Positions 35,923-44,238 of a stretch of DNA of 64,000 nt are shown piece by piece; positions within the stretch are counted from its first letter, which is position 1, and each line of letters begins with the position of its first letter. A program made the translations under genes and the position numbers. The stretch is taken from the NCBI RefSeq assembly GCF_024655635.1, contig NZ_JANLGI010000001.1, positions 1-64,000 of the forward strand. The letters are read 5' to 3'. The notes beneath the pieces are model-generated. The model ran no database searches. It was not told where the DNA came from and saw nothing but the letters and a program-made list of their open reading frames with translations. Source of the DNA: Allobosea sp. 47.2.35. GTDB taxonomy: Bacteria; Pseudomonadota; Alphaproteobacteria; Rhizobiales; Beijerinckiaceae.

Positions 35923-36915
35923 ATGACGAAACTGACGAAACGCAGCTTTCTCCAGGGTTCCGCCGCGGCCGGCGCGGCCGTGTTCATGCCGGCAATCGCG
36001 AGGGCGCAGGCGACCGTGCTGCGCTGGGGCGAGATGCTGCCGGCGACGCATCCGCAGGTGCAGATGGTCGAGCGCATCGCCAAGCAGGTGAAGGAGAAGA
36101 CCTCCGGCCGCGTCGATATCCAGTCCTTCCCGGCCGGTCAGCTCGGCTCGGGCAAGGACATGATGGAATCGGTTGCGTCGGGTGCGCTGACCATGACGAC
36201 GGACGGCGCTGCGGCGCTCGGCTCCTTCCTGCCGCAGCTCTCGGTGGTGGAAGCGCCCTATCTCTGGCGCGATGCCGCCCATATGGCGAAGGTCGCCAAG
36301 GCGCCGGTGTTCACCCAGATGAATGCCGAGCTCGAAAAGAAGCGCGGCATGCGCATGGCCGCCGTCACCTACTACGGCAAGCGCCATCTCACGACCGGCT
36401 CCAAGGCGGTAAAGAGCGCGGCCGATGTCGCGGGGCTCAAGCTGCGCGTGCCGCCGGTCGATACCTTCCGCGCCATGGTCGAGGCCTGGGGCGCCAAGGC
36501 GACGCCGGTCAATTTCAACGAGCTCTATCTCGCGCTCAGCCAGGGGGCGGTCGACGGGCAGGAGAACCCGCTGCCGACGATCCACAGCGCCAAGCTGCAG
36601 GAGGTGCAGAAGCATCTCATCCTGACCGGCCACATCATCACGCCGCGGCTCGTCATCGTGAACAGCGATTTCTGGAAGGGTCTGAAAGACGCCGACCGTA
36701 GCGTGGTGGAGGCAGCGATCGCGGATGGCGTTGCCTGGCAGGATGCGGAGCTGGCGAGCCAGGAAGGCAGCCTCGTCGCCACGCTGAAGGCGGCCGGCAT
36801 GACCGTGACCGAGCCTGACCTCGAAAGCTTCTCCAAGCCCGTGCTGGCGAGCCTGCCCAAGCAGTTCGAGAGCAAATGGGGCAAGGGCACCTGGGACGCG
36901 CTCGCGGCGCTTTAG
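35923..36915 (+). CDS. TRAP transporter substrate-binding protein DctP
   Basis: Periplasmic solute-binding subunit of a TRAP transporter, 330 residues. A signal peptide (MTKLTKRSFLQGSAAAGAAVFMPAIARAQ) with a KR pair recalls a twin-arginine type. The core shows GQLGSGKDMMESVASGALTM, GLKLRVPPVDTFRAMVEAWGAKATPV, and SQGAVDGQENPLPTI with the conserved Arg that binds carboxylate ligands. Carboxylic sugar acids are plausible ligands. GAGGGAAACGACG precedes the start. It is followed by the second copy of the palindromic element and the two membrane subunits. Confidence 0.93.
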   Translation: MTKLTKRSFLQGSAAAGAAVFMPAIARAQATVLRWGEMLPATHPQVQMVERIAKQVKEKTSGRVDIQSFPAGQLGSGKDMMESVASGALTMTTDGAAALGSFLPQLSVVEAPYLWRDAAHMAKVAKAPVFTQMNAELEKKRGMRMAAVTYYGKRHLTTGSKAVKSAADVAGLKLRVPPVDTFRAMVEAWGAKATPVNFNELYLALSQGAVDGQENPLPTIHSAKLQEVQKHLILTGHIITPRLVIVNSDFWKGLKDADRSVVEAAIADGVAWQDAELASQEGSLVATLKAAGMTVTEPDLESFSKPVLASLPKQFESKWGKGTWDALAAL

Positions 36916-36940
36916 AGCGCTGTCAGCTGCGGAACCACTT

Positions 36941-37032
36941 CGTCATGGTCGGGCTCGTCCCGACCATCCACGTCTTCGTTCCCGATGGGTTGCGTTCAAG
37001 ACGTGGATGCTCGCCACAAGGGCGAGCATGAC
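36941..37032. repeat. Dispersed palindromic element, copy 2, between dctP and dctQ
   Basis: 92-bp copy of the element at 32301-32391: same ends (CGTCATGGTCG and GCGAGCATGACA) and same inverted arms. Again it lies between a binding-protein gene and the membrane subunit genes. Confidence 0.85.
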
Positions 37033-37095
37033 AGCACGCGCCCAACACATATGGCTTCCGTTTCACCCGAGCTTTTCGACAGGACTGGTCATCCG

Positions 37096-37593
37096 ATGAA
37101 ACCCTTCGCCGCATTGGCGGACAGGCTGGTCTACTGGGCCGCGGTCGTCCTGCTGCTGACGCTGCTCGCCGTCGTGGTGCTCGGCGTGTTCTTCCGCCAG
37201 ATCAACCAGCCGCTCGCCTGGTCTGACGAGCTGGCGCAGTACCTGCTGGTCTGGACCGGATTCGTCGGCTGGATCATCGCGGCGCGGCGGCGCTCGCATA
37301 TCCGCATCATGGTCTTTGCCGAGAAGCTGCCGCGCCCCTTGCAGGCGGCATTGGAAATCGCGACGCAAGTTGCGGTGATCGTCTTTTCCGGCGTCCTGCT
37401 GCGCTACTCCTGGGCGCTGATCGAGCGGACCTGGGATGTGGAGTCGATCGCGCTGCCGATCACCTCAGCCGCGCTCTACATCGTCATGCCCTTCGCGGCG
37501 CTGGCGCTGATGCTGCAGGCGCTGGCCGAGATCGGCGACGTGTTCGCCGGACGCAAGGTCGCTGTCGTAGAGCCCGGAGCGCAGGCGCTATGA
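37096..37593 (+). CDS. TRAP transporter small permease DctQ
   Basis: 165-residue membrane subunit with four helices; WSDELAQYLLVWTGFVGWIIAARRRSHIRI is the family signature. ATG 37096 (MKPFAALADR) is chosen as the family-like start; ATG 37051 would add 15 residues. The gene's last ATGA overlaps the DctM start, so the two are coupled. It links the binding protein and the large permease. Confidence 0.9.
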   Translation: MKPFAALADRLVYWAAVVLLLTLLAVVVLGVFFRQINQPLAWSDELAQYLLVWTGFVGWIIAARRRSHIRIMVFAEKLPRPLQAALEIATQVAVIVFSGVLLRYSWALIERTWDVESIALPITSAALYIVMPFAALALMLQALAEIGDVFAGRKVAVVEPGAQAL

Positions 37594-38876
37594 CCACGCT
37601 GATGCTGCAGATCCTGCCGGTCTGGTTCCTGGCCTTGATGATCGGCGTGCCGCTCTTCGTCTCGATGGGGCTGGCGGCCGTCGCCTTCGCCGTCCTCGGC
37701 GGCTTCCCGCTCGGCATCGTGCCGCAGAAGATCGCGCAATCCGCCAATTCCTTTCCGCTGCTGGCGGCGCCGCTGTTCATCCTGATGGGCAACATCATGA
37801 ACTCGGCGGGGATTACCGACCGGATATTCGGCTTCGCCACCGCCTGCGTCGGCTTCATGCGCGGCGGGCTCTGCCATGCCAATATCCTCGCCAGCGTGAT
37901 CTTCGCGGGCATGTCGGGCTCGGCCGTGGCCGATGCCGGCGGCGTCGGCACGCTCGAGATCAAGGCGATGCAGGACGAGGGCTACGACGCCGAGACGGCC
38001 GCCGCGATCACGGCCGCCTCCGCGACGATCGGGCCGATTATCCCGCCCTCGCTGCCGATGGTGATTTATGGCGTCACCGCCGACGTCTCGATTGGCGGGT
38101 TGTTCATCGCCGGCATCATTCCGGGCCTGTTGATGGCCGGAGCGCTGATGTCGATGGTCGTCTACATCGCCCGGAAACGTGACCTGCCGCGGCATCCTTT
38201 CCCCGGTTTCCGCCAGCTCTGGGTCGCCTACAAGGATGCCCATTGGGCGCTGATGACGCCGGTCATCCTGTTCGGCGGCATGATGGGCGGCATCTTCACG
38301 CCGACCGAGGCGGCGGCTGTCGCGACCGCCTATGCGCTGGTGCTCGGCCTGTTCGTCTATCGCAGCTTCACGCTGAAGAGCCTGCCGGACCTCGTGGTCC
38401 AGACGGTCGAGACCACCGGCGTCGTGCTGGCACTGGTGATGGCGGCGGCGGCACTCGGCTGGTGCCTCTCGATCTCGCGCATTCCGCAAGTGGTCGGGCC
38501 GGCTCTCGTCGAGTTCGCCGGCAGCCCCATCGTCTATCTGCTGATCGTCAACCTGCTGCTGCTCTTCGTCGGCTGCTTCATGGAGGCGTTGGCGGCGATG
38601 CTGATCCTGATCCCGATCCTGACGCCGGCGGCGGCGCAGTTCGGCATCGATCCGATCCAGTTCGGGCTGATCTTCGTGCTCAACCTGATGATCGGCACGA
38701 TCACGCCGCCTGTCGGCGTGGTGCTGTTCGTAACGTCGAAGGTTGCGAACATCTCCTTCGAGGCGATGTCGCGGGCGATCCTGCCCTGGCTCGCGCCGCT
38801 GGTCGCCGTGCTGATCGCGATCACGCTCTGGCCGCCGCTGACGACCTGGCTGCCGCAGCTCATCATGGGGCGCTGA
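37590..38876 (+). CDS. TRAP transporter large permease DctM
   Basis: 428-residue integral membrane protein of about 12 helices that couples sodium or proton flow to uptake. Diagnostic stretches are GNIMNSAGITDRIF, the GSAVADAGGVGTLEI motif and SATIGPIIPPSLPMVIYG, plus LLFVGCFMEALAAMLILIPIL. It overlaps dctQ by four bases. Together with dctP and dctQ it completes a TRAP system next to a sugar-acid aldolase cluster. Confidence 0.94.
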   Translation: MTTLMLQILPVWFLALMIGVPLFVSMGLAAVAFAVLGGFPLGIVPQKIAQSANSFPLLAAPLFILMGNIMNSAGITDRIFGFATACVGFMRGGLCHANILASVIFAGMSGSAVADAGGVGTLEIKAMQDEGYDAETAAAITAASATIGPIIPPSLPMVIYGVTADVSIGGLFIAGIIPGLLMAGALMSMVVYIARKRDLPRHPFPGFRQLWVAYKDAHWALMTPVILFGGMMGGIFTPTEAAAVATAYALVLGLFVYRSFTLKSLPDLVVQTVETTGVVLALVMAAAALGWCLSISRIPQVVGPALVEFAGSPIVYLLIVNLLLLFVGCFMEALAAMLILIPILTPAAAQFGIDPIQFGLIFVLNLMIGTITPPVGVVLFVTSKVANISFEAMSRAILPWLAPLVAVLIAITLWPPLTTWLPQLIMGR

Positions 38877-38957
38877 GGCGCAGTTCCTGGCAGGGCGTGT
38901 CAGCAATGCGCCCGCGCCGGGTTCGCTGGAGAGGAGCGATCGCCTAGACTGGCGCCG

Positions 38958-40256
38958 ATGCTCGCGATCGGCGACCTGCTCCGGCAATTCTTCCAGCTCT
39001 GGCGCTTCGGCTGGCCGATGCTGCTCTGCATCGCGGCCTGCGGAGCGCTCGTCAACGACCTGCTGCTGCCGCTGGCGGTGAAGGCCGGCTTCACTAACGC
39101 GCTCGCCGGCTTTGCCGTGCTCTCGGCCATCGTGCTGGCGAAGCTCGTCACGGTGGTCGCGATGTGCCTGTCGCTGCGCCCGGCCATGCCGGGGGTGACT
39201 GCGCTGTTTCCGGCGAAATCCATTGCCGGGGCAGCGGAGGGAACCCCGAAGGATCCGGATTGGCTCAGCGTGGTCGCGATCGCGATCATCCCCTTTTTCG
39301 CCTATTACGCGGCTTGGGGCTTCCTAGGCGACACGGTGCGCGACTATTCGCTGCTGGCGCTGGAGATGGCCGATTTCGGCCAGAAGCTCTCGCTGTTCGA
39401 TGTCCCGGCGACGCTCTGGCTTGGCATCGCCGTCGCGTTCGCCTTCGGGATGCGGCGGCTGGCCAAGCTGATGCAGACGCGCAGCTCGCGGCCGGCCTGG
39501 CAGTTCGTCATCGTGCTCTGCGATGCCAACTGGATCTTCGTCGGCCTCTACGCGCTCACCGGCTGGAAGAACGCCGCCTGGGCCTGGGTCGGGGCTGGCG
39601 GGCCCTTGCCCTATCTCATCAGGCTGCGCGACCTGTTCCTCGGGCTGATCGGCCAGGCGCAGGCCGCGACGCCCGTCGCCGTCGATCTCGCCGCGCCTTC
39701 CTTGCAGAGCAGCGCGCAGGGACTCTTCCTCTATGCCCTCCTGCCACTGGTCTGGCTCCTGATGGCGGCGGTGATCTACGGCTTCGACATGAAGGATGCG
39801 GCGGCGTTGGCCAGCCATCGGCGCACCGCGGCAGCCCTGTCGCGCTATGAGCGCTTGCCGAAATTCCTGCGCGAGTTCATCGAGCATTTCGTCGCCGGCT
39901 ACCGCTCGCGCTACCTGCCGATCGCCAATAGCGTCCGGCTCGCCTTCGGGGCCGGGCTCGCCGTGCTGATCGGCTTCGTGCTGGTCTATCGTCTCATCGG
40001 CTGGGCGGCGGCCTGGGGCTGGATCGGGCTTGCGCATCTGATCGGCCCGCAGGAGCTGCCGGCCTGGCAGGCGCTGGCCAGCATCATCGCCTTCTTCCTC
40101 GGCGGCCCCAGCGATATCCGCGGTGGCATCCTTGTCGATGCCTTGCGCATCTGCCTTGTCGCCGCTGTCGTCGAGCAGGCTTCGGCGAAACGGGTCGAGG
40201 CGCTCAGTTCGTCCGGGCGAAGCGAAGATAGCGCGGTCGCGACGCCGGCAGGCTGA
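38958..40256 (+). CDS. Polytopic membrane protein, unknown function
   Basis: 432-residue inner-membrane protein with about eight hydrophobic segments. Notable parts are a conserved-looking MRRLAKLMQTRSSRPAWQFVIVLCDANWIFVGLYALTGWKN loop and a cytoplasmic segment ALSRYERLPKFLREFIEHFVAGYRSRY. I recognise no family. The C-terminal codons overlap the last 53 bp of the convergent 40204-40779 gene. A ribosome site is not obvious (GGCGCCG before ATG 38958). It may work with the three single-pass proteins next door. Confidence 0.75.
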   Translation: MLAIGDLLRQFFQLWRFGWPMLLCIAACGALVNDLLLPLAVKAGFTNALAGFAVLSAIVLAKLVTVVAMCLSLRPAMPGVTALFPAKSIAGAAEGTPKDPDWLSVVAIAIIPFFAYYAAWGFLGDTVRDYSLLALEMADFGQKLSLFDVPATLWLGIAVAFAFGMRRLAKLMQTRSSRPAWQFVIVLCDANWIFVGLYALTGWKNAAWAWVGAGGPLPYLIRLRDLFLGLIGQAQAATPVAVDLAAPSLQSSAQGLFLYALLPLVWLLMAAVIYGFDMKDAAALASHRRTAAALSRYERLPKFLREFIEHFVAGYRSRYLPIANSVRLAFGAGLAVLIGFVLVYRLIGWAAAWGWIGLAHLIGPQELPAWQALASIIAFFLGGPSDIRGGILVDALRICLVAAVVEQASAKRVEALSSSGRSEDSAVATPAG

Positions 40257-40779
40257 GCGTGACATCGGCCGTCGCGAAAGCTGCGGCGGGCAGGATGAAG
40301 CTCTCGGTGATCGCGACAATCGCGCCGGCGGGCGGCTTGCCGAGGAAGGCGGGGCCGCAGCTTTTGCCCTCGTCCTTGTCGCGGCTGAGAACGCGTCTCG
40401 CCTCGTTCGGCGCCAGGAAGGCAGGCTGCCAGCGCCGGCCGTCGGGGGCGAGCAAGGCGATGCGGCAAGGCGGCTGCGCGACGGCCTGCGCGTCGAGCAC
40501 CTTCGCCTCGATGCGCAGCAGCGCGACGGCGGAGCCGTCCGGCCGCTCGGCGATGCGCTGGAGGCTGACGACGCGCCATTCGGCACCGGCGAGCGTGGCG
40601 GGGCGATCGAAGGACGTGCGCTCTGCGAAGAGCTCGCTCGCGCCGGCCCAGGTCGAGACAGGCTCGCGCGCCTGCACGAACAGGGCCAGCGGCAGGATGA
40701 CGGGCAGCGCCCAGAGGCAACGCCTGCGCCAGTTCGGCGGCAGTTTTACGATGGACGGGGCTGCGGTCGCGTCGCTCAT
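40204..40779 (-). CDS. Single-pass envelope protein, cluster member 3
   Basis: 191-residue protein: short cytoplasmic N-terminus, one membrane segment (about 22-40, RCLWALPVILPLALFV) and a periplasmic beta-rich domain with EWRVVSLQRIAERPDGSAVALLRIEAKV and two Cys. The pattern resembles DUF4352/TRF2-like immunoglobulin folds. It overlaps the preceding gene by ATGA. Function unknown. Confidence 0.7.
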   Translation of the reverse strand: MSDATAAPSIVKLPPNWRRRCLWALPVILPLALFVQAREPVSTWAGASELFAERTSFDRPATLAGAEWRVVSLQRIAERPDGSAVALLRIEAKVLDAQAVAQPPCRIALLAPDGRRWQPAFLAPNEARRVLSRDKDEGKSCGPAFLGKPPAGAIVAITESFILPAAAFATADVTLSLPASRPRYLRFARTN

Positions 40780-41336
40780 TTCAGCGTATCGAGGTCGAGG
40801 GTCTCGGCCTGCTCGATGCGGTCATCGGGCAGGGCGATGCGCAATTGCGTGTCGAGGCGGGGCCAGCGTGCTTCCGAGACCAGCAGGGTACCGCCGCGTG
40901 CCGCGTCCCGGCCGACCTCGAAGATTAGCAGGCCGCGTTGCGGCAGGCCGGGTTCGAGTCGCTTGCCACGCAGGAAACCGGGAGCTTGTTCAGCGCGCTG
41001 GCTCGCCTCGAAGCGCAGGCCGGATGCCGCCAGCCAGGTTGCGCCGTTGAGCGCCATGGTCGCGGGGGTGCCCTCGGCCTCGACGAGAGCCACGGCCCAG
41101 AGCCCGCCGGTGTTGCGGTCGTAGCTGCGTCCGAAGGACTGCCAGCGCAGGCGCTCCGCCAGGACGACCTTCTCGACGCGCAATGTGAAGCTGCGCGTGA
41201 CGATGCTGGTGCCGGCGATGCCATGCTGCCTGATCGGGCCGGTGATCTCGCTATAGCCCGGCGTGGTCTGCTGGAGGGCGAAGAGGAGCAGCGCCGCTAT
41301 GGCAAGCGCGATGACGCGGGCGAGGATGCGGATCAC
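40776..41336 (-). CDS. Single-pass envelope protein, cluster member 2
   Basis: 186 residues: an N-terminal membrane anchor (MIRILARVIALAIAALLLFAL) and a periplasmic domain with FTLRVEKVVLAERLRW..., LWAVALVEAEGTPATMALNGATW, GLRFEASQR and LEPGLPQRGLLIFEV. The alternation of strands and the final PG...(F/V)EV element resemble the neighbours and suggest a common Ig-like fold. It overlaps both adjacent genes by four bases, meaning tight translational coupling. Function unknown. Confidence 0.7.
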   Translation of the reverse strand: MIRILARVIALAIAALLLFALQQTTPGYSEITGPIRQHGIAGTSIVTRSFTLRVEKVVLAERLRWQSFGRSYDRNTGGLWAVALVEAEGTPATMALNGATWLAASGLRFEASQRAEQAPGFLRGKRLEPGLPQRGLLIFEVGRDAARGGTLLVSEARWPRLDTQLRIALPDDRIEQAETLDLDTLK

Positions 41337-41929
41337 GAGCCGGAGCCTTGTGAGCGCAATGGCAGCGTGATCGCGGCGACGGGCTTCGGGTTGAACCAGC
41401 CGGGCGCGGCGAGGAGATTGTCGCGCGGCTTGAAGGTTTCGCCGGTAACGGCGATGCGGATGGCCTCAGGGATCGCCGCAGCTTCCGGCAAATCCCAAAC
41501 CATGCGGATGCGCTCCGGCAAGCCCGGTTGCAAAGCGCCGAGAATGGCGCCATCGCGCACCAGATAGGCGGTGGGCGAGGGCGAAAGCCCCGCGATCGGC
41601 GGATCGAAGCTGAGGATGCGGGCAAAGGCGTTGCTGCTCTCGGAACTGCGGTTCATCAGGTCGAGATCGATGCTGATCGCCTTGGTGCCGGGGCGCCCGC
41701 GATAGCCGTCCGGGCGCGGCGCCGCGCTCGATCCGGCTTCGCGAATGACGACCTGCCAGCGCCCAGCCTCGATGGGCTGCCCGGCCTGCGCGGTGGGGAG
41801 GCTCGCCGGCGGCATGGCCTCGCGCAGGGTCTGGGCGGTGGTCAACCCAAGCGCCAGCAAGCTGCCGATGCCGATCGTCAGCTTCGATGCGAGGGATCGC
41901 CGCAGGGCTGCGAAAGCCATGGTCGCCAT
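41333..41929 (-). CDS. Single-pass envelope protein, cluster member 1
   Basis: 198 residues from ATG 41929 (MATMAFAALRRSLASKLTIGIGSLLALGLT): one membrane segment, then a periplasmic domain with GRWQVVIREAGSS, TKAISIDLDLMNRSSES, YLVRDGAILGALQPGLPERIRMVWDLPEA and IRIAVTGE. A longer frame reaches 42016, overlapping ppk2, but its extra 29 residues are not hydrophobic or signal-like. It begins 62 bp after ppk2 on the same strand and overlaps the next gene by ATGA. Function unknown. Confidence 0.7.
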   Translation of the reverse strand: MATMAFAALRRSLASKLTIGIGSLLALGLTTAQTLREAMPPASLPTAQAGQPIEAGRWQVVIREAGSSAAPRPDGYRGRPGTKAISIDLDLMNRSSESSNAFARILSFDPPIAGLSPSPTAYLVRDGAILGALQPGLPERIRMVWDLPEAAAIPEAIRIAVTGETFKPRDNLLAAPGWFNPKPVAAITLPLRSQGSGS

Positions 41930-41990
41930 GGGTCGGAAGATCACCCGATTCTGTGACCGGAATCCGGCAGCAGCCTTCTGGAGCTGAGGT

Positions 41991-42944
41991 TCAGCGTCCC
42001 TCGGGCTCGCCGCCATTGTCGAGATAGCGGCTCACGGGGATGACGATCTCCTCGTCCAGCGTGCCGATCGCCGCCTCGTCCTTGTCCTTGTAGGGGACCA
42101 TGCGCAGGACGTGGCGGATGGCGTTGAGCCGGGCGCGAAGCTTGTCGTTGCTGCGCACGACATGCCAGGGTGCCGCCTCTGTCGAGGTGCGCGAGAGCAT
42201 CTCGTCGAAGGCGCGGGAATAGTCGTCGAAGCGCGGAATCGACTCGAAATCGATCGGCGAGAGCTTCCAACGCTTGAGCGGATCGTGCCAGCGCGCATGC
42301 AGGCGCGTCATCTGCATCTCGCGCCCGATGGTCAGGAAGAGCTTGATCAGGCGCACGCCATCGCGGGCGAGCATGCCCTCGAAGGCCGGCGCCTCATCGA
42401 GGAAATGCTCTGTCTCCTCCGGCTTGCAGAAGCCCATGACGCGCTCGACGCCGGCGCGGTTGTACCAGGAGCGGTCGAAGAACACGATTTCGCCGGCCGT
42501 CGGCATCTGTGCGGCATAGCGCTGGAAATACCATTGGCCCTTCTCGGTATCGGAGGGTTTCGACAGGGCGACGATACGGGCCTGACGCGGATTGAGATGC
42601 TGGGTGAAGCGGGCGATGGTGCCGCCCTTGCCGGCGCCGTCCCGCCCCTCGAAGACGATGACGATGCGCTCGCCATGCTTGCTCGCCCAGCGCATCAGCT
42701 TCTGCAATTCGATCTGGAGCGGTTCCATCTCGCGGTCGTAGCGCTTGCGCTTCATCCGCTTGCCATAGGGGTAGTCGCCGCTGTGATAGGCGGCGTCGAT
42801 GATGGCTTCCGGCAGGCTGTCGGCCTCGATGTCGAAGTCCTTCGCCTTGCGGGATTTGGCGCGGGGCTTGGCCGGCTTGGCGCGATCCTCCGACGGCGCG
42901 ACGATCGCTTCTTTCACGTCCGAACCTGAGAACTTCTTGGCCAT
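41991..42944 (-). CDS. ppk2: Polyphosphate kinase 2
   Basis: Transfers phosphate between polyphosphate and nucleoside diphosphates or GDP/ADP. The 317 residues carry Walker A FEGRDGAGKGG (98-108), Walker B VFFDRSWYNRAGVERVMGF, RMKRKRYDREMEPLQ before the core and LTIGREMQMTRLHARWHDPLKRWKLSPID at the lid. The N-terminal 45 residues are Lys/Ala-rich. ATG 42944 follows AAAGGAG. It is divergent from the PhoR kinase and upstream of the three envelope genes. Proximity to pst/pho suits a polyphosphate link. Confidence 0.95.
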   Translation of the reverse strand: MAKKFSGSDVKEAIVAPSEDRAKPAKPRAKSRKAKDFDIEADSLPEAIIDAAYHSGDYPYGKRMKRKRYDREMEPLQIELQKLMRWASKHGERIVIVFEGRDGAGKGGTIARFTQHLNPRQARIVALSKPSDTEKGQWYFQRYAAQMPTAGEIVFFDRSWYNRAGVERVMGFCKPEETEHFLDEAPAFEGMLARDGVRLIKLFLTIGREMQMTRLHARWHDPLKRWKLSPIDFESIPRFDDYSRAFDEMLSRTSTEAAPWHVVRSNDKLRARLNAIRHVLRMVPYKDKDEAAIGTLDEEIVIPVSRYLDNGGEPEGR

Positions 42945-43065
42945 CGGCAGGCTCCTTTGTCGCCAGCAGCCTAGCCGGCTAGGTCGCGGAAGGGAATTGA
43001 CGCCCGCCGCGCTTCCGCTCAGGAAGAGGCCCCGACGGCATCCGCCGTCTGTCTCCGGGCTTCCC

Positions 43066-44124
43066 ATGGTCGACCTTTCCGCCTCCAATGCCGCGCTGGT
43101 CCGGGACGTGATCGAGGCGTCCGGCGCGCCGGCCGTGCTGCTCGACGGGCAGGGCGTGGCGCAGGCGTTGAGCCCGGCCATGCAGGCGCTGATCCCCGGA
43201 GTCGCGGTCGGCAAGCTTCTCGCGCTGGTGCTGCGCGACCCCGATCTCAACGATGCAATCGAGCAGGTCGCGCTGGAAGGCGGCCGCAAGACTGTCGAGC
43301 TCGTCGAGCGCGTACCGGTCGAGCGGACCTTCCGCATCCATATCGCCGCGCTGCATGACAACGGCCTGCGCCATGCGACGCTGCTGACCTTCCAGGACCT
43401 GAGCGAGCAGCGCGTGATCGAGCGCATGCGCGTCGATTTCGTCGCCAATGCCAGCCATGAGTTGCGCACGCCTTTGGCCTCGCTGCTCGGCTTCGTCGAG
43501 ACCCTGCAGGGGCCGGCGCGCAACGACGAGCGGGCGCGCGAGCGCTTCCTCGGTATCATGCGCGAGCAGGGCCTGCGCATGGCGCGGCTGGTCGACGACC
43601 TGCTCTCGCTGTCGCGGATCGAGCAGCGCGCCCATGTCGCGCCGGATACGCCGGTCGATCTCGCCGGCATCGCCCGCGAGATCGTGGACTCGCTGACGCT
43701 GATGGCGAGGGAGCGCGATGTCACATTGGCGCTGAAGACGCCGCGCGAGGCGCTGCAGGTGCCGGGCGACCGCGACGAATTGCTGCGCCTGATGGAAAAC
43801 CTCGTCGAGAACGCGATCAAGTACGGCAAGCCCGGCGGCGAGGTCGCGATCACCGTCGAGACCGGCGAGAGCGAGGCCAGCTTCAGCGTGCGCGACGACG
43901 GGCCGGGCATCGCGCCGGAGCATCTGCCGCGCCTGACCGAACGCTTCTACCGGGTCGATACCGCCGCGAGCCGCGAGGCCGGCGGCACGGGCCTGGGTCT
44001 CGCCATCGTGAAGCATATCGTGCTGCGCCATCGCGGGCGCCTGACGATCGAGAGCAGGCCGGGCGAAGGCGCGACCTTCAAGGCGATCCTGCCGCGCTTC
44101 GAGGCGGGGCACGCCGCAGGCTAG
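43066..44124 (+). CDS. phoR: PhoR-type sensor histidine kinase without membrane segments
   Basis: 352-residue histidine kinase. N-terminal PAS-like domain (about 10-115), then the dimerisation domain with His131 in ASHELRTPLASLLGFVETLQGPA, the N-box ENLVENAIKYG (243-253), DDGPGI (276-281) and GTGLGLAI (306-313). It should phosphorylate PhoB. Typical PhoR has two N-terminal membrane helices; no hydrophobic segment precedes the PAS domain here, and the 121 bp up to ppk2 cannot encode one. The ribosome site is weak. It is followed by the Pho box and pstS. Confidence 0.88.
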   Translation: MVDLSASNAALVRDVIEASGAPAVLLDGQGVAQALSPAMQALIPGVAVGKLLALVLRDPDLNDAIEQVALEGGRKTVELVERVPVERTFRIHIAALHDNGLRHATLLTFQDLSEQRVIERMRVDFVANASHELRTPLASLLGFVETLQGPARNDERARERFLGIMREQGLRMARLVDDLLSLSRIEQRAHVAPDTPVDLAGIAREIVDSLTLMARERDVTLALKTPREALQVPGDRDELLRLMENLVENAIKYGKPGGEVAITVETGESEASFSVRDDGPGIAPEHLPRLTERFYRVDTAASREAGGTGLGLAIVKHIVLRHRGRLTIESRPGEGATFKAILPRFEAGHAAG

Positions 44125-44164
44125 TCCGTGCATGCGGGGCATCTATGACGGCTTTCATGACGGA

Positions 44165-44186
44165 TTGTCATTTGCCTGTCATACAG
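44165..44186 (+). promoter_or_regulatory. Pho box upstream of pstS
   Basis: Two direct TGTCAT repeats 11 bp apart (44166 and 44177), in the frame TTGTCATTTGC-CTGTCATACAG, match the PhoB-binding Pho-box consensus. They lie 73 bp before the pstS start codon and 40 bp after the PhoR gene. Phosphate-starvation induction of pstSCAB-phoU-phoB is expected. Confidence 0.8.
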
Positions 44187-44238
44187 AGGGTGTTCTGACA
44201 GGGCCGCTAGATAGAGCGACCAGATGAGGACATCTCAC

